From Thozetella sp. PMI_491 (taxonomy: Eukaryota; Ascomycota; Sordariomycetes; Chaetosphaeriales; Chaetosphaeriaceae), in assembly GCA_021432635.1 (NCBI GenBank), contig MU270069.1:1-64000 (forward strand): a DNA stretch of 64,000 bases. Direction: 5' to 3'. The translations under genes were made by a program, and so were the position numbers. This document shows, piece after piece, positions 1 to 10,243 of this stretch (within the stretch, counting starts at the first letter, position 1; each line of letters opens with the position of its first letter). The notes below the pieces were generated by a model, which had not been told where the DNA came from, ran no database searches, and saw nothing but the letters and a program-made list of their open reading frames with translations.

Positions 1-498
1 AAGGGGGAAGGGGGGAGGGGTGGAGGGCTGCTTTGGGGGTTCAAGGGCTAGGAGCCGCGAGCAACTGCTATCGTCGGAGGTGATAAGATGGACAAAGGTG
101 GACAAGCACCGGGGGTTGATCATCGCAATGATTGAAATGGGGGGGTATAGTGGAGGCTGACAACACCCCTCTTCCCCTTCCAAAGCCTAATAGTCGTCCC
201 CTGCGAGGGCAGCTAAGCAGAGGTGGATTTGCATTGAGCTCTCATTCTGTCTGCTCCGTAGTACCCTGGCAGCTGCTAGAAGGCCCCGCTGGCCCGCTCC
301 AAAGAAAAAAAAAAGGTGCTCCGCAGGGGGGGAGATGTTCCAGCATCTGCCGGTGTTGCAACCTGCAGCTTGCCCGCAGCCCGTCTCCTCATTCCTCCTT
401 TATCGGCAAGACGTGCGCCGGAATAGCACCCCCCGAACAATCACCTATAAGCAGCTGACCCCAACCACGAGGCTCGCGTGCCGGTTGTTGATAGAGAC
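1..498. other. Left-edge spacer upstream of the FAHD1-like gene
   Basis: I see no supported gene here. The first 60 bases are a G-rich low-complexity run. An open frame at 132-458 has no recognisable protein character and no splice context, so I treat the stretch as promoter and 5' leader for the gene starting at 499. Confidence 0.5.
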
Positions 499-1508
499 AT
501 GTTAACACTACGAAGAGGACTGGCCACCATGGCATCTCTCAAGAAGGCTGGAAAGGTCGTCTGCATCGGCCGCAATTATGCGTGCGTGATATATCCCTCC
601 TTTCCTACCCCAACCCTAAAACTTCCCGTTCTCGAAGCAGCGTTTGGCCTGTGTGGTGCTGTGCCCTGATTGTCCCGCATCCGTCACGTCCATTCTTCAT
701 TTTCTCGAGTTACACGAGGGGAGCAGAGGCGGTGACACTGTCTCAGCCATCCGGGTTTCCGTCCCGCTAACCGGGCTTCCAGGGACCACATCACCGAGTT
801 GAACAGTGCTCGCCCCAAGCAGCCATTCTACTTCCTCAAGCCCACTACGTCCATCCTGCTGCCAGGGGATGGCCCCGTGATCCGGCCCAAGGGCGTTGAC
901 CTTCACTATGAGGTCGAGCTGGCCCTGATCCTGGGCAAGAGGCTCAAGGACTTGGATGCTAAGGACGAGAAGGCTGCCTTGGACGCCATTGAGAGTGTGT
1001 TATTCGCCTCCCTGTCACTTCCACCGTGCCCTCCGGCGCCTCAATGGCTGACTTTCTCCCCTCTCGTTCCCCTTCCCTAGGCTATGCCCTTAGTATTGAC
1101 ATGACCGGGCGGAATGTCCAGAACGAGGCTAAGAAGAAGGGTCTCCCGTGGAGTATCGCCAAGGGCTTCGACACATTCCTGCCCCTCAGCCAGGTGATTG
1201 AGAAGTCTAAGATCCCAGACCCGCACAACATTGAGCTCTACCTCACGGTCAACAACGAGGTCCGCCAGAACGACTCCACCAATTTGATGCTATTCCAGAT
1301 CCCCACCCTCCTAAGCGAGATCTCGAAGGTCATGACCCTCGAGGCTGGCGACATTGTCCTAACCGGCACCCCCAAGGGCGTCGGCCCGGTTGTGCCCGGG
1401 GACGTCATGCGCGCCGGCATCAGGGTCGACGGCAAGGAAATAGAAGAGGCCAAGATCGAGGTCAACGTTGAGGAGTCTCCCGGCGCTTACCAGTATGCCG
1501 AGACGTAA
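499..1508 (+). CDS. FAHD1-like acylpyruvase / oxaloacetate decarboxylase (fumarylacetoacetate hydrolase family)
   Basis: Three exons at 499-581, 783-994 and 1081-1508 join in frame to give 240 residues, the usual size of single-domain FAH proteins. The joins restore the family text GRNYADHITEL across intron 1 and ESYALSIDMTGRNVQ across intron 2. The metal-binding acidic triad is visible as E71 and E73 in HYEVELALILG and D105 in SIDMTGR. GFDTFLPLS and TGTPKGVGPV are the other family signatures. Known FAHD1 relatives are mitochondrial and hydrolyse acylpyruvates or decarboxylate oxaloacetate. The first ATG precedes a short arginine-containing leader (LRRGLATM) that could be a targeting sequence; a second ATG at 529 would give 230 residues. 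The gene converges with BNA1, with 169 bp between stops. A second FAH-family gene lies at 53731-54834. Substrate is inferred from family only. Confidence 0.9.
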
Positions 1509-1677
1509 AGTATCCCCGCCAACGGGGAGGGTAGGGGACGAAGGGTAGGAGCACGCAAAGCACAGGCCCGCCGAAGGGGGAGAAGAGGACGGCCCATGGC
1601 TTTGTCTTTAACACCGGGGCGGAGGCGAGTACATATATGTAAATACAGAACATATCTGGGGCCGGGATCGGATGTCC

Positions 1678-2360
1678 TCACTCGATGTTCGGGTCCTTGA
1701 TGGAGCCGGGCTTAGGACACCAATCTGCAATCTCACCACAGTTCTTGCACTTCCTGTCTTCCTCGCTGGCCTTGAATGCCTCGACAGCCGCCTTGATCTG
1801 CGTGCCAAGGTCCGTGCAGTGGAAGGCGGCCTCGTGCACGACCTCGCGGCAGCTCTGGCAGTACCATCTCATACGGTCGATGGCGTCCGCCGGGCGCTTC
1901 TGCTCTAGCACCACGCCGACCGTGTCGGCGAACCGGACCGGGTTGTGTGGGGTGTTACCAGGCAGCAGGAACATCTCGCCCTCGCGGATGATGATGTCGC
2001 GGAACTGGCCATCGTCGACTACCTTGAGCATCATGGCTCCCTTGTACTGGTAGAACCACTCCGGCGTTTGGTTGATGTGATAGTCGGTCCGGGCGTTGGG
2101 TCCGCCGACAATCTGTGGAGGGTTGGTTAGCTAGCCTCAGCTGGCGACCGCCGCGCCTGGTTCGGGAAGCGGGGAGGCTCAACCATGACGCTAAAGTCTT
2201 CATTGTAGACGCAGTAGTTGTTGATTGGTGGTTTAAGGAGGTGCGAGTTCTCCTCAAGCCTGGCACATGTATCAGCCAACCCTCGCCGGCTCCTCGGAGG
2301 AGAAGGCTGTTCTCGCTGTACTCACCACTTTGGCAGATTCACAGGATTTGCTAGAGGCAT
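1678..2360 (-). CDS. BNA1: 3-hydroxyanthranilate 3,4-dioxygenase (kynurenine pathway, de novo NAD synthesis)
   Basis: Three exons on the minus strand, 2326-2360, 2184-2259 and 1678-2112, join to 181 residues, close to the usual 175-190. This cytosolic cupin enzyme opens the ring of 3-hydroxyanthranilate to the precursor of quinolinate. The Fe2+ ligands are visible as H49 and E55 in [11 protein letters not shown] and H93 in NTPHNPVRF. Two C-terminal CxxC pairs (CQSC and CKNC) match the rubredoxin-like metal site of fungal and bacterial members. The very short first exon encodes only the start and NLPKW before a GTGAGT donor; without it the frame lacks an ATG in the right place. Its start lies about 1 kb from the divergent copper transporter, so the intervening spacer carries both promoters. 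The assignment is firm. Confidence 0.95.
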
Positions 2361-3388
2361 TTTTGGTGGGGATGAGGAAGGCAGGCGAGGAGCGGGAACA
2401 GTGTATACCTCAGTTTTCACTGGGCAGTTTCCCTAACTTTCCGGAGCGAGAGGAGACGAAGAAGAAGATGGTTCCAAGAGTATTCGGCTAGCGCCTAGAC
2501 GTTGTACATAAACTCTCCCCCGTCGCTTCGGTTCGGTTTGCTTCGGTACAGAGGCAGACGACTGAAAGGGGGAGCGAGAGAGCGAGAGATAAGCCAGATA
2601 CCTGGCTGGTGCTCGGCGGGGAACGGCCGTAGGAGCAATTAATAATGCGCGGAACCTTCGCCTTCCATACCCATTTTTTGGGTGCAGCCCAGAACCTTAG
2701 TAGCCGTGCTGGGTTGCTTGGAACAGAGGGCGAACTAAGGAGGTAGCGCAGCTAAAGCAGGCACGGCGCATGTTTACTACACCACCTACCTACAGTAGGT
2801 ACACAGGCGCGTTCGTACTGTAAGTATGGCGCAAACCCGTGGTAAGCTTTGGCCCTTGGGCCTATGCGGGAACACCTGCAGCATAACCCCGCAGCCATCA
2901 CCCGCTGTAGCCGCGCCACCAGCCAGAAAAGCACTAAGGGCGAGGGGCCAATCTCCCCTATCGGCACGGCGGGGGGTCGAACGTAGCCATGTCTCAGACG
3001 AAGCCCCCTTGTTTGAGGATTGGTGGAGCGCCGTGCGAGGGAGGCTCCAAGTCTCTCCCACTGCTGCACCCACAGCACCGCACCGCCAGTCGAGCAGCAC
3101 AGCGCATCATCCCATCTGGTTCCACCACGATTGACAGCTGACGACCCTTCCACACTCCTTGGGCCAAACATCCTTAGCCTGCGCATATTTGAGAGCTTTT
3201 TGGTTTCCTGGTTAGCTGCTCCTCCCCCATCCTCACCGCTCTTGCACTATTAGAGCAGACTCCTCGCCTGCCTTTTGCTCCCTCCTTAGCTAGAGAAGCT
3301 CGTTGCCGCTCGGACCAGTCCCCTGATTTCTCATCCGCCGTCCTTCTCCACGACTGCATCGACAGCACTACCATCCACGCATACCAAC
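2361..3388. other. Divergent intergenic region between BNA1 and the copper transporter
   Basis: About 1 kb with no supported gene. Several open frames on both strands overlap one another and show no protein family character. The half nearest the transporter is CT-rich, as in many fungal 5' leaders, and holds a candidate copper-response word at 3274-3280. Confidence 0.6.
3274..3280 (+). promoter_or_regulatory. Candidate copper-response element (TTTGCTC)
   Basis: The seven bases TTTGCTC lie about 109 bp upstream of the copper-transporter start codon. They match the core of the Mac1-type copper-response element (TTTGC[T/G]CA in yeast), although the base after the core is C rather than A or G. 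There is only one clear copy, so this is a suggestion from position and similarity. Confidence 0.25.
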
Positions 3389-4201
3389 ATGGACCACTCC
3401 CACCACGCGCACATGGACCACAGCGCCATGGATCACGGAAATATGGACCACGGAAACATGGACCATGGCGGCCACGGCCCCATGTGCAGCATGAACGTGC
3501 GACGCTCCTCTGCTCTCCCCCTCCTCCATTGCTATGGCTGTCGTGGCTGACGCGCCTCCCGCCGTACCAGATGCTCTTCACGTGGAACACCGAGAACCTC
3601 TGCATCGTCTTCCGTCAATGGCATGTCACCTCGACCCTGTCCCTCGTCGTCTCCCTCCTCGCCGTGCTCGCCCTCTCGATGGGCTACGAGGCGCTGCGCG
3701 AGGGCATCCGCCGGTACGAGGTTACGATGAACAAGCGGGCCGAGACTGCGCCGCGTAAGTTGTGCCCCTCCGTGCCCCTCCTCCCCCCTGGGTCTGGGAC
3801 TCTTCTTCTTTGTCGGTTCGCTTCGGTACTATGCTCTACATGCTCGCAAGAACGAACCGATCGCTAAGAAACTACCTGTCGATGAGCGTCCGAGACTGTT
3901 ACTGAGACAACCCCCTTCCTCTGGTCAGGCCAAAACCGGGTCGAGGTCACACGACGCGCCCATGTCATCAAGTCGGTACTCTATGGCATCCAAAACTTCT
4001 ACGCCTTCATGATCATGTAAGTACTGTATAAAGCTTGACGTTAGCGTGCGGTGGGACGAAGAGAGGCTGACGCGGTCTTGCAGGTTAGTTTTCATGACTT
4101 ACAACGGATGGGTCATGATTGCCGTCTCGGTTGGCGCTGGACTTGGATACCTGGTGTTTGGAGCTCGCACTACTGCAACCAAGGACACCGCATGCCACTA
4201 G
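3389..4201 (+). CDS. Ctr-family high-affinity copper transporter
   Basis: Four exons, 3389-3496, 3571-3754, 3929-4016 and 4084-4201, join to 165 residues. The N-terminus is a Met/His-rich copper-collecting region with repeated MDH units ending in GPMCSMN. Three membrane segments follow, and the second and third carry the family signatures: MxxxM as MLVFM, then TYNGWVMIAV, and GxxxG as GAGLG. Ctr proteins form trimers that import Cu(I) at the plasma membrane or release it from vacuoles. The short length and lack of an extended C-tail fit the Ctr2/Ctr4-like fungal group, but I cannot tell plasma-membrane from vacuolar forms. It converges with the Nudix gene; their stops are 235 bp apart. Intron phases agree at every junction, which supports the model. 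Confidence 0.93.
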
Positions 4202-4436
4202 AGGTGACGACGCCGAGGCGGACAACGCCACAGGGATGGAACCGGCAAAACCACGAGCCCATTGTGCTGAAAATGCCAAGTCCGTGACGACGGGCTGCTT
4301 TCTAGCCAGCAGAGAATATGATTGCAATTATGGCGAATGCAGGTAGCTTACTACACAGAAAGAACAGACCAAGGAACTCTAATCGGGGTAACCGTACACT
4401 CGCTTGCTAACCCCCCCCCCCTTTTCTGCGCTTTCT

Positions 4437-5595
4437 CTACATCTTAGTTACCCTCTTGGCTTTCTGTATATCCTCTTTCGTGAACTGGCCCCCTGGTCTC
4501 TTTTTCTCGCCGAGCATGCGTAGCTTGGCCATGGACTCGATGATGGCTTCGTCTCCAAAGTGGGCGTTGTGCTCGAATTCGGGCTTCTCCCCGTACGCCA
4601 CGGTAGCGGCGTCTACCAAGATCCGCGCAGTCATGCCCCAGACCTTGAACCGACCGGGATCTTCGTCGTCTTCGTCGGCGTGCTCGGCGAGCGACGCCAG
4701 CCCGCCCTCGCGAACCTTTGGCCGCGTCACCCGCTGGTTGTTGACGGGGACGTAAAAGTAGTGCATCCGCCACGGCTTCTCGTGCCAGGAGGACCACGAC
4801 CCCTCGTACCATCGGCCAGGTGGCAGGGGCAGCTTCTGAAGGTCAGTTTCGTCCTCGGCACGCAAGAAATTATGCATGGGAGCCGAGAACACGGCGGCGA
4901 CCTCCTTGGCATCGAGGCGGGGAATCAGGCTCTCCTCGACAGTCGGGGTCTCGGCGGCCGCGGCGCTACCCAAAGGAACGGGCGGGTCGGTTGCGTGGAG
5001 GAAGGCCACGCATGGCCTCACGACGAGCTCTGTTTTGGCGAGGTTGAAGGGTAGGTAGCAGAGGTGCTCGATGCGGAACGGCGGGGGGATCTTGCTATCG
5101 ACCATGGGCAGGCCGATTTCCTCCCAGGCCTCGCGGCGGGCGATTTGGTCTGATCTAAAGCGTCAGGGACGGCGGGCGCGACTGTTAAGGCTGGGGTGGC
5201 TCACAAGGGGTTTCCTCTAGACTATCCGCCTTTCCTCCAGGGAGAGCCGCATGGCCTATATACCAGAGCAGCCCCGGGTCAGCTGCGTGTCGCTCGGGCC
5301 AAGGCTCCTCGCCGGCCCGCCTTTGACGTACCAGAGTAGCTGCGCAGGGTGGCGGCCCGCATAGTAATGACAACCCTCAGATCCCCACGGCGGTCCGCAT
5401 AGAGCAGTACCAGCACTGCGGCTCGCCGGCTCAGCGGCAGGCGGTCCCATAGCGGGAACGGAGGCGGCTTAAAAGCTCGAAGCCGGGCGAGCGCGGCCTT
5501 GTAGTTCATGAGCATCATGGTGACGATCTACGAATGGCACGCCTGGGCAAGGCATTATAGACACTGACCAACGAAGCCGGGCTGAGGGGGCCCAT
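4437..5595 (-). CDS. Nudix hydrolase, Pcd1-like coenzyme A diphosphatase
   Basis: Four minus-strand exons, 5569-5595, 5332-5497, 5205-5255 and 4437-5149, join to 318 residues. The Nudix box is rebuilt across two introns: GGKADSLEETPYQ followed by ARREAWEEIGLP, with the REAWEE catalytic helix. The GGKAD...ARREA form closely resembles yeast Pcd1, which hydrolyses CoA and oxidised CoA to phosphopantetheine and 3',5'-ADP, mostly in peroxisomes. I see no C-terminal SKL-type signal; the end is RVTKM. The start is the least certain part. I chose MGPLSPASL spliced to AALARLRAFKPPPF with a 71-nt intron because it joins in phase and gives a continuous N-terminus. The same frame stays open to an ATG at 5847, and an unspliced start at 5518 is also possible. 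The 3' end converges with the copper transporter. Confidence 0.88.
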
Positions 5596-6594
5596 TGTCG
5601 CGGCGTCCCAATAGTATGCCGCTTCGTCTCTATCCGAACCCCCTTCTGCGTCGTCCTCGCTCCCTACGTTGTCCTCGACCGCTTGTTCGATTTCCGCGTG
5701 GCCTCTTGCTGCTGAGCTTCTCCGCAGCAGAGCAGCTTGGAGGTCCGAGGCGACGCCTGCTTCGTTTTGGACTGTCGTCTGCGCTTCTCCTTTGGCTGCA
5801 GGGGTACCGTCGGTTTGGATCTGATCCACCTCGTCGGCGGTTCTCATTCTCGCCGGAAGATTCGGCTGTCTGTTGGCGTTGCGGGCGGCAGAAGAGCTTA
5901 GCCGAGCACCCGGAGAAAGCGAGGCTGTGGCGCACCTCGGAGGAAGATCTCAGGTGGGGCATGCCTAGTAGGTACTGTACCATCGGGACCCCGGGCTTGG
6001 CGGCTTCGCGGCTTCCGGGGTCAAGCTGTTAAGATCCCTGACAGTGGTTCCCGGCGCGTCTCGGCTCTTGTTGATGCCCCCTAAACTGCTGCCGAGAATT
6101 TCGGGGAGCGAGCCACTTCGGGCACCGATCTGGACCGACCACACCCAGCCCACTGCTCGTTATGGGTATACACCGTCAATTGGCCTTTGTTTCTCTGCTC
6201 TGATTTTCATTTTTTTTTATCGACCGAGCGCCGAGATAGTAAATTTTATGTGTAATCTCAGAGGCATTGTGTGCCTGTCGTAGTAGCAGCGCTTATTGCG
6301 CTGTTGGTATCTTGACATTATTAAAACCCAAGAGACTCCTTTAGCCCACCCATATCCGTATTGTTCTCCAGAATGCCCTTGTAAGCGATTGACTAGCGGA
6401 GGCAAGGTCTTCTTCCCAAGCCCTCCCAAAAAGTGTGTTCCTCATGATGCGTCCCTCATTTCTCATATCCATATGCCCTGTCGCAGGGTCCCGCCTTGAC
6501 TTCGATTCCAATGGTGTAATATATAGAGATAAGCATGGAATCCAGGTGCCTGCTATTCGCTATTCACAAGCAGCTGGCAAGCTCTCCAGTCTTG
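5596..6594. other. Spacer between the Nudix gene and the 690-aa orphan
   Basis: About 1 kb. The right half (roughly 6180-6560) is noticeably less GC-rich than the genes and holds T-runs, consistent with terminator or 3' UTR sequence for the minus-strand orphan and promoter sequence for the Nudix gene. The open frame up to 5847 could be a longer N-terminus of the Nudix protein. Confidence 0.4.
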
Positions 6595-8667
6595 TTATAG
6601 CCAGTTTCCGGTAAACTTGTCGCCTTCCGCCACGATGGAGAGCGGTCGAGGAGGTACCGGCGGAGAGACTTTCGCCCTGCGAGCTGTGTCGTCGAGTAGC
6701 CCGTGCCCGTAGATCCCCCGTAGCAGATCCTCATGTCTCTTGACATCCTTGTGCCTACCGCCGATAGCGGCCCGCGCCTGTTCCATTAGGTCTCCCTTCC
6801 TGTGGGCGAGCCCGGCCTTGCCTCCAAAGCTGGCCAATGGTAGCGGCGAGGTCGGCGCAGCCAATGGCCGCTCCTTCCTCACGACAGACCGTTGCCGCGA
6901 GGGCGATGCTTGTGGAAGCGCCGAAGCACCCCTTGCGGCACTTGTCACGCTCATTGCCGGCCGTGTATCGAGAGCCGTTGAGTGGGAGTCAGAGCGTGAG
7001 CTCGGGATGGTCCAGGAAGTGTTTCCCTTGGACCCGCCGCCCGAGCCGCCCGAGCCGCCCGAGCCACGGGACCTGTGGCGGCCCTTGAACACTCTGTCCA
7101 TCATTGAGCGCCGCCTGCTAGGAATGTCGGGCTCGCTCCCAGATGGAGATGCTCCATCCTCGTCGTCAGACACGTCGAAGACGCTCTTTAGCGGATATGG
7201 ATACGGCGTCTTCGGCGGGGAGTCGCCTGCGCTCGGGGCCACACCCGACGTAGGGCCAGCAGCAATATTGAGGCCGGGCGGGGGGGGACTGCGCAGAGGG
7301 GAGCCAAGGGATGGATTCGTGCAGCTGTCCCCTTGGTCTAGGGAGCTTGGAGTGCTGTAAACGGATGAGCTGCTGCTCTGAGTGAAGATGCTGCCGATAC
7401 TGCTAGCGCTAGGCTGGGAGCTGTGACCCTTTCTCTTGCCGGTGTTGGTAGCATATGCGATCTCGGCGGTGCTGATGTGATAATCGACTGAGCTGCTGCT
7501 GATGCTTGGCTGGTGGCGCGCCTTCTTGGGCTCCTTTGACTCCTTCAGCTCTTTGGACTCTTTCTTGGACTCTTTCTTGGACTCTTCCTTAGACTCCTCC
7601 TTGGACTCCTTCTTTGTCCCCTGCTTCGAGTCTTTCTTTGACTCTTTTTTTGCCTTCGGCTTAGGCGTGTCCTGGAAGCGAACGAACAGCCCGCCGAGGA
7701 CCCGTGAATGGCTTGGTGTCTCCAGCTCGACAGCAACACCCAGCTGTTCAGTGTGGAAGTGAGTGCTAGTGATGGACGTCTTCCTTGCCCTGTTAATGTG
7801 TAATGACTGTAGGCCCGTCGCTGCCCGGTCGACCCATGAGACGCGTCGGGTGCCTTCTCCGGAGTCCGACGCATAGCCCTCTTCCTCCTTCCAGCCTGTG
7901 CACATGCTCTCATCCGGCTCTGAAATTGTTGTCTCTAGACCATCCTGGCTGTAGATGCTGCTAGTTGGCGTGAGCGGTGATACAGGCGGCACGGGAACCC
8001 ACTGGTAGTCATCCGAGTCGATGTCCATGCCCATGAGCTGGCGGACTTTGTGCTGCGGGTTGTATCCCGAAGGGGTGGTAGACGACGGGCTAGCCAGCGG
8101 GTTTGGCAGCCCGGTTAGCTGGAGGATCTTTGGAACCGACTGCCTCGGCTGCGGCGACACAATTTCCGAGGGCGGTGTTGCCGGGAAAGTGTTGATTGGC
8201 GGCAACTGAATCTCCGGATGGCGGCGGCTGGCCCGGACCGGTTTGGTGGTTTGGTCTAGCAACACGGCGATCTCAGCCGCCTCGGTGGCCCAGTCCCGAA
8301 AATCTTGGCGGATGTTTTCCATGCTGCGCTCCGGTGTCTGAAAGGCGTTGTTGGCCTCGCGGCCGAAGGACGAGGCGGTCGAGCGCCTGCCCTGCGGCGG
8401 AACAGCGGGGAGAGGCTTCCTCTCGTACACCATGGTTCCACCAGGGGGAGGGAAGTCCTGGGACGGCGGTACGGCGATTTCCATGCCCCTAAGGGAAGAA
8501 TGCGATATGTTGTAATGGTGTGTAGTCCACGTTCTCCTTGTGTTCGCCCGGTCGGGGGGTGTTGGGTATATAGTGATGCCGGCGGCCGGCATCCTAGGCG
8601 GCCTAGGCGGCCTAGGCGGCCTAGGAGGCCCAGGCGGCCCAGGCGGCCCCCAGGGCTTGACGGCCAT
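6595..8667 (-). CDS. Uncharacterised 690-residue disordered protein with charged KESK repeats
   Basis: One long open frame on the minus strand encodes 690 residues. I recognise no enzyme domain. From the N-terminus there is a collagen-like GPP/RPP run from a 9-bp minisatellite, then a conserved-looking stretch near ERKPLPAVPP, then a region with RDWATEAAEIAVLLDQ that could form a helix. Serine/proline-rich sequence follows, then a highly charged repeat of KESK units around 7540-7660, then more Ser-rich sequence, a G/S-rich linker, and a basic C-terminus ending FTGNWL. The ATG at 8484 (MEIAVPPS, 629 residues) is a credible alternative start, because it follows a splice-acceptor-like TTAG and removes the GPP run. 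The length of unbroken frame and the third-position GC bias support a real gene. Function is unknown; a scaffold or signalling role would be guesswork. Confidence 0.7.
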   Translation of the reverse strand: MAVKPWGPPGPPGPPRPPRPPRPPRMPAAGITIYPTPPDRANTRRTWTTHHYNISHSSLRGMEIAVPPSQDFPPPGGTMVYERKPLPAVPPQGRRSTASSFGREANNAFQTPERSMENIRQDFRDWATEAAEIAVLLDQTTKPVRASRRHPEIQLPPINTFPATPPSEIVSPQPRQSVPKILQLTGLPNPLASPSSTTPSGYNPQHKVRQLMGMDIDSDDYQWVPVPPVSPLTPTSSIYSQDGLETTISEPDESMCTGWKEEEGYASDSGEGTRRVSWVDRAATGLQSLHINRARKTSITSTHFHTEQLGVAVELETPSHSRVLGGLFVRFQDTPKPKAKKESKKDSKQGTKKESKEESKEESKKESKKESKELKESKEPKKARHQPSISSSSVDYHISTAEIAYATNTGKRKGHSSQPSASSIGSIFTQSSSSSVYSTPSSLDQGDSCTNPSLGSPLRSPPPPGLNIAAGPTSGVAPSAGDSPPKTPYPYPLKSVFDVSDDEDGASPSGSEPDIPSRRRSMMDRVFKGRHRSRGSGGSGGSGGGSKGNTSWTIPSSRSDSHSTALDTRPAMSVTSAARGASALPQASPSRQRSVVRKERPLAAPTSPLPLASFGGKAGLAHRKGDLMEQARAAIGGRHKDVKRHEDLLRGIYGHGLLDDTARRAKVSPPVPPRPLSIVAEGDKFTGNWL
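8593..8646 (+). repeat. 9-bp minisatellite (CCTAGGCGG units)
   Basis: Six consecutive 9-bp units are visible. Three are exact CCTAGGCGG, followed by CCTAGGAGG and two CCCAGGCGG. Read in the minus-strand gene they encode GPP/RPP triplets at the N-terminus of the 690-residue orphan. The repeat ends just inside the upstream start codon, so it may lie in coding sequence or in the leader. Confidence 0.9.
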
Positions 8668-10243
8668 TTTGTCTCCCCCCCCTCTCCCAAAGGGACGAAG
8701 ACCCTATGGCTGGAGACGCCTAACTAACGCACGCAGAAGCAAGAGGCGAGCCGGCCTCGGCGGTGAACAATGGTCGCGGGCGCTCTTTAGGCGGGCGTGT
8801 TAAATTCCCCACTAGGTACCTAGTCGCGTGATGGGCCCTGCAACGGAATGTTTCTTTGAAAAACGAGCTGGCTGTGCAGCCACAAAGAGAGGCGGCGGTC
8901 CAGAAGCCAGAGAACAAACAGCCACGACGGAAGGGGCAGGGAAACAGACTGAAACCAACACGACGGCTAATAGAGCCCTGAGGAAAAGTAACAGAAAAAG
9001 GGAAGAGGACACATGGCGGAATAAATCAAATAATGGACGAATTGGTGTGCTCTTGTTGCACCACTAAGAGCGAATGGCTTAACTCCCAACGCGGTGAGAC
9101 AGCGTCATGAGGAGTGCTTGGGAGCTGTCGCTATGCAAAAGGATCTCAATGGCGCGCCGATCCGGCCAACCCGACTGGAGACCGTTTCCTTTTGGAGGCA
9201 CGGAGGAATCGGTAAATCGAGCGCGAAGGAGGGGTCCGGCCAAACTCATCGGCCTATTGTCGCCACCCCTCATGGTCGGCTTCATAGGAGGGACCGGGAA
9301 GGGTGGGGGGGAACGCACAAAGCCTGGCTCGCTGGGTTTGGCCATTCGTTCCCATCTGCGCCGACGCTGGATAGCCATTCCTGTCGCCGCGAGTACTGCT
9401 TTGTTCCCTTTTTTGGGGGAGTGAGGCAACGGCCATCGAAGAACGCCGTAGCCAAGAGTGCCGGAGGGCTGGGAGACCCATGCATGCCCGCATCCCGCAT
9501 CCCACAACAACGCTACTGTGGCATGTCAGAATCTGGGGGCCGAAAACTGCCGTAGCTTGTGGTAGGTACAGAGGTACTTGGGACAGCCGTGGTCCGTGGT
9601 GGGTGGCTTGCCTCTGGCCCGGCGTCGTGGGCAAGGCTGGCCGTTCGGGAAACGTGGGCTGCATGCATTTTTTTGCGCCTAAGCCTGACAAGCCGGCCAA
9701 AGAAAAATACATGTAGTTCGCACAAAGACACACGCCTTGGATGCAGCTGTCGAATAATTCCTTCCAATTAGGATTCCTGGATCGTCAACCCCACTACTTG
9801 CTATCTCAAGCCACCGCGAGGCCCTGATGAGCGACTAATCGATAGACTGCACTACAGAGGTATCCTGCACTCCCATACTCGACAAAAGGTTGACCGTCCT
9901 TTTACCCTCTCCCCCCCCCATCTCTGCACGGACTGCCATGCCCTTCTGACTCTTACCCTTGACCTGTTGTTGTTCGCCACCTCGCTTGCATTTTGACAGC
10001 CAGACACCCGAGCCCCGCCAAAAATGGTATCTCCCTAAGTCTTCCAAAGCGCCAGACGCCACTTGGTCGCATGACAGGAACCCAAAAATAAAAATAAAAG
10101 TAGAAAACAAAACAAGAGAACCCCCCACTCCCTTCCTGGCAGCCGGGCCACGGCCAAGATGCAATGATTATATTGTGTACAAGAATGTGCCAAGCCAAAC
10201 AGGCTGAGGGCAGCTCCCTCGGCTCCCTCGGGCCCAGTTGGTT
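8668..10243. other. Intergenic region upstream of the 690-aa orphan and downstream of RAD21
   Basis: About 1.6 kb without a supported gene. Overlapping short frames on both strands (for example 9094-9555 and 9254-9733) show no family character. An A-rich AAAAATAAAAATAAAA stretch near 10083 probably belongs to the RAD21 3' region. Confidence 0.5.

Noticed and set aside
5185-5518. Unspliced Nudix starts at 5518, 5515 or 5509
   Set aside because: They put extra MMLMNYK residues before the conserved AALARLRAF region, whereas a 71-nt intron with GTCAGT donor joins MGPLSPASL directly to AALARLRAF in phase. Kept as an alternative only.
10083-10110. AAAAATAAAAATAAAA tracts (also near 34326 and 63080) as retroposon tails
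   Set aside because: No adjacent element body, target-site duplication or internal promoter is visible; simple A-rich sequence is sufficient.
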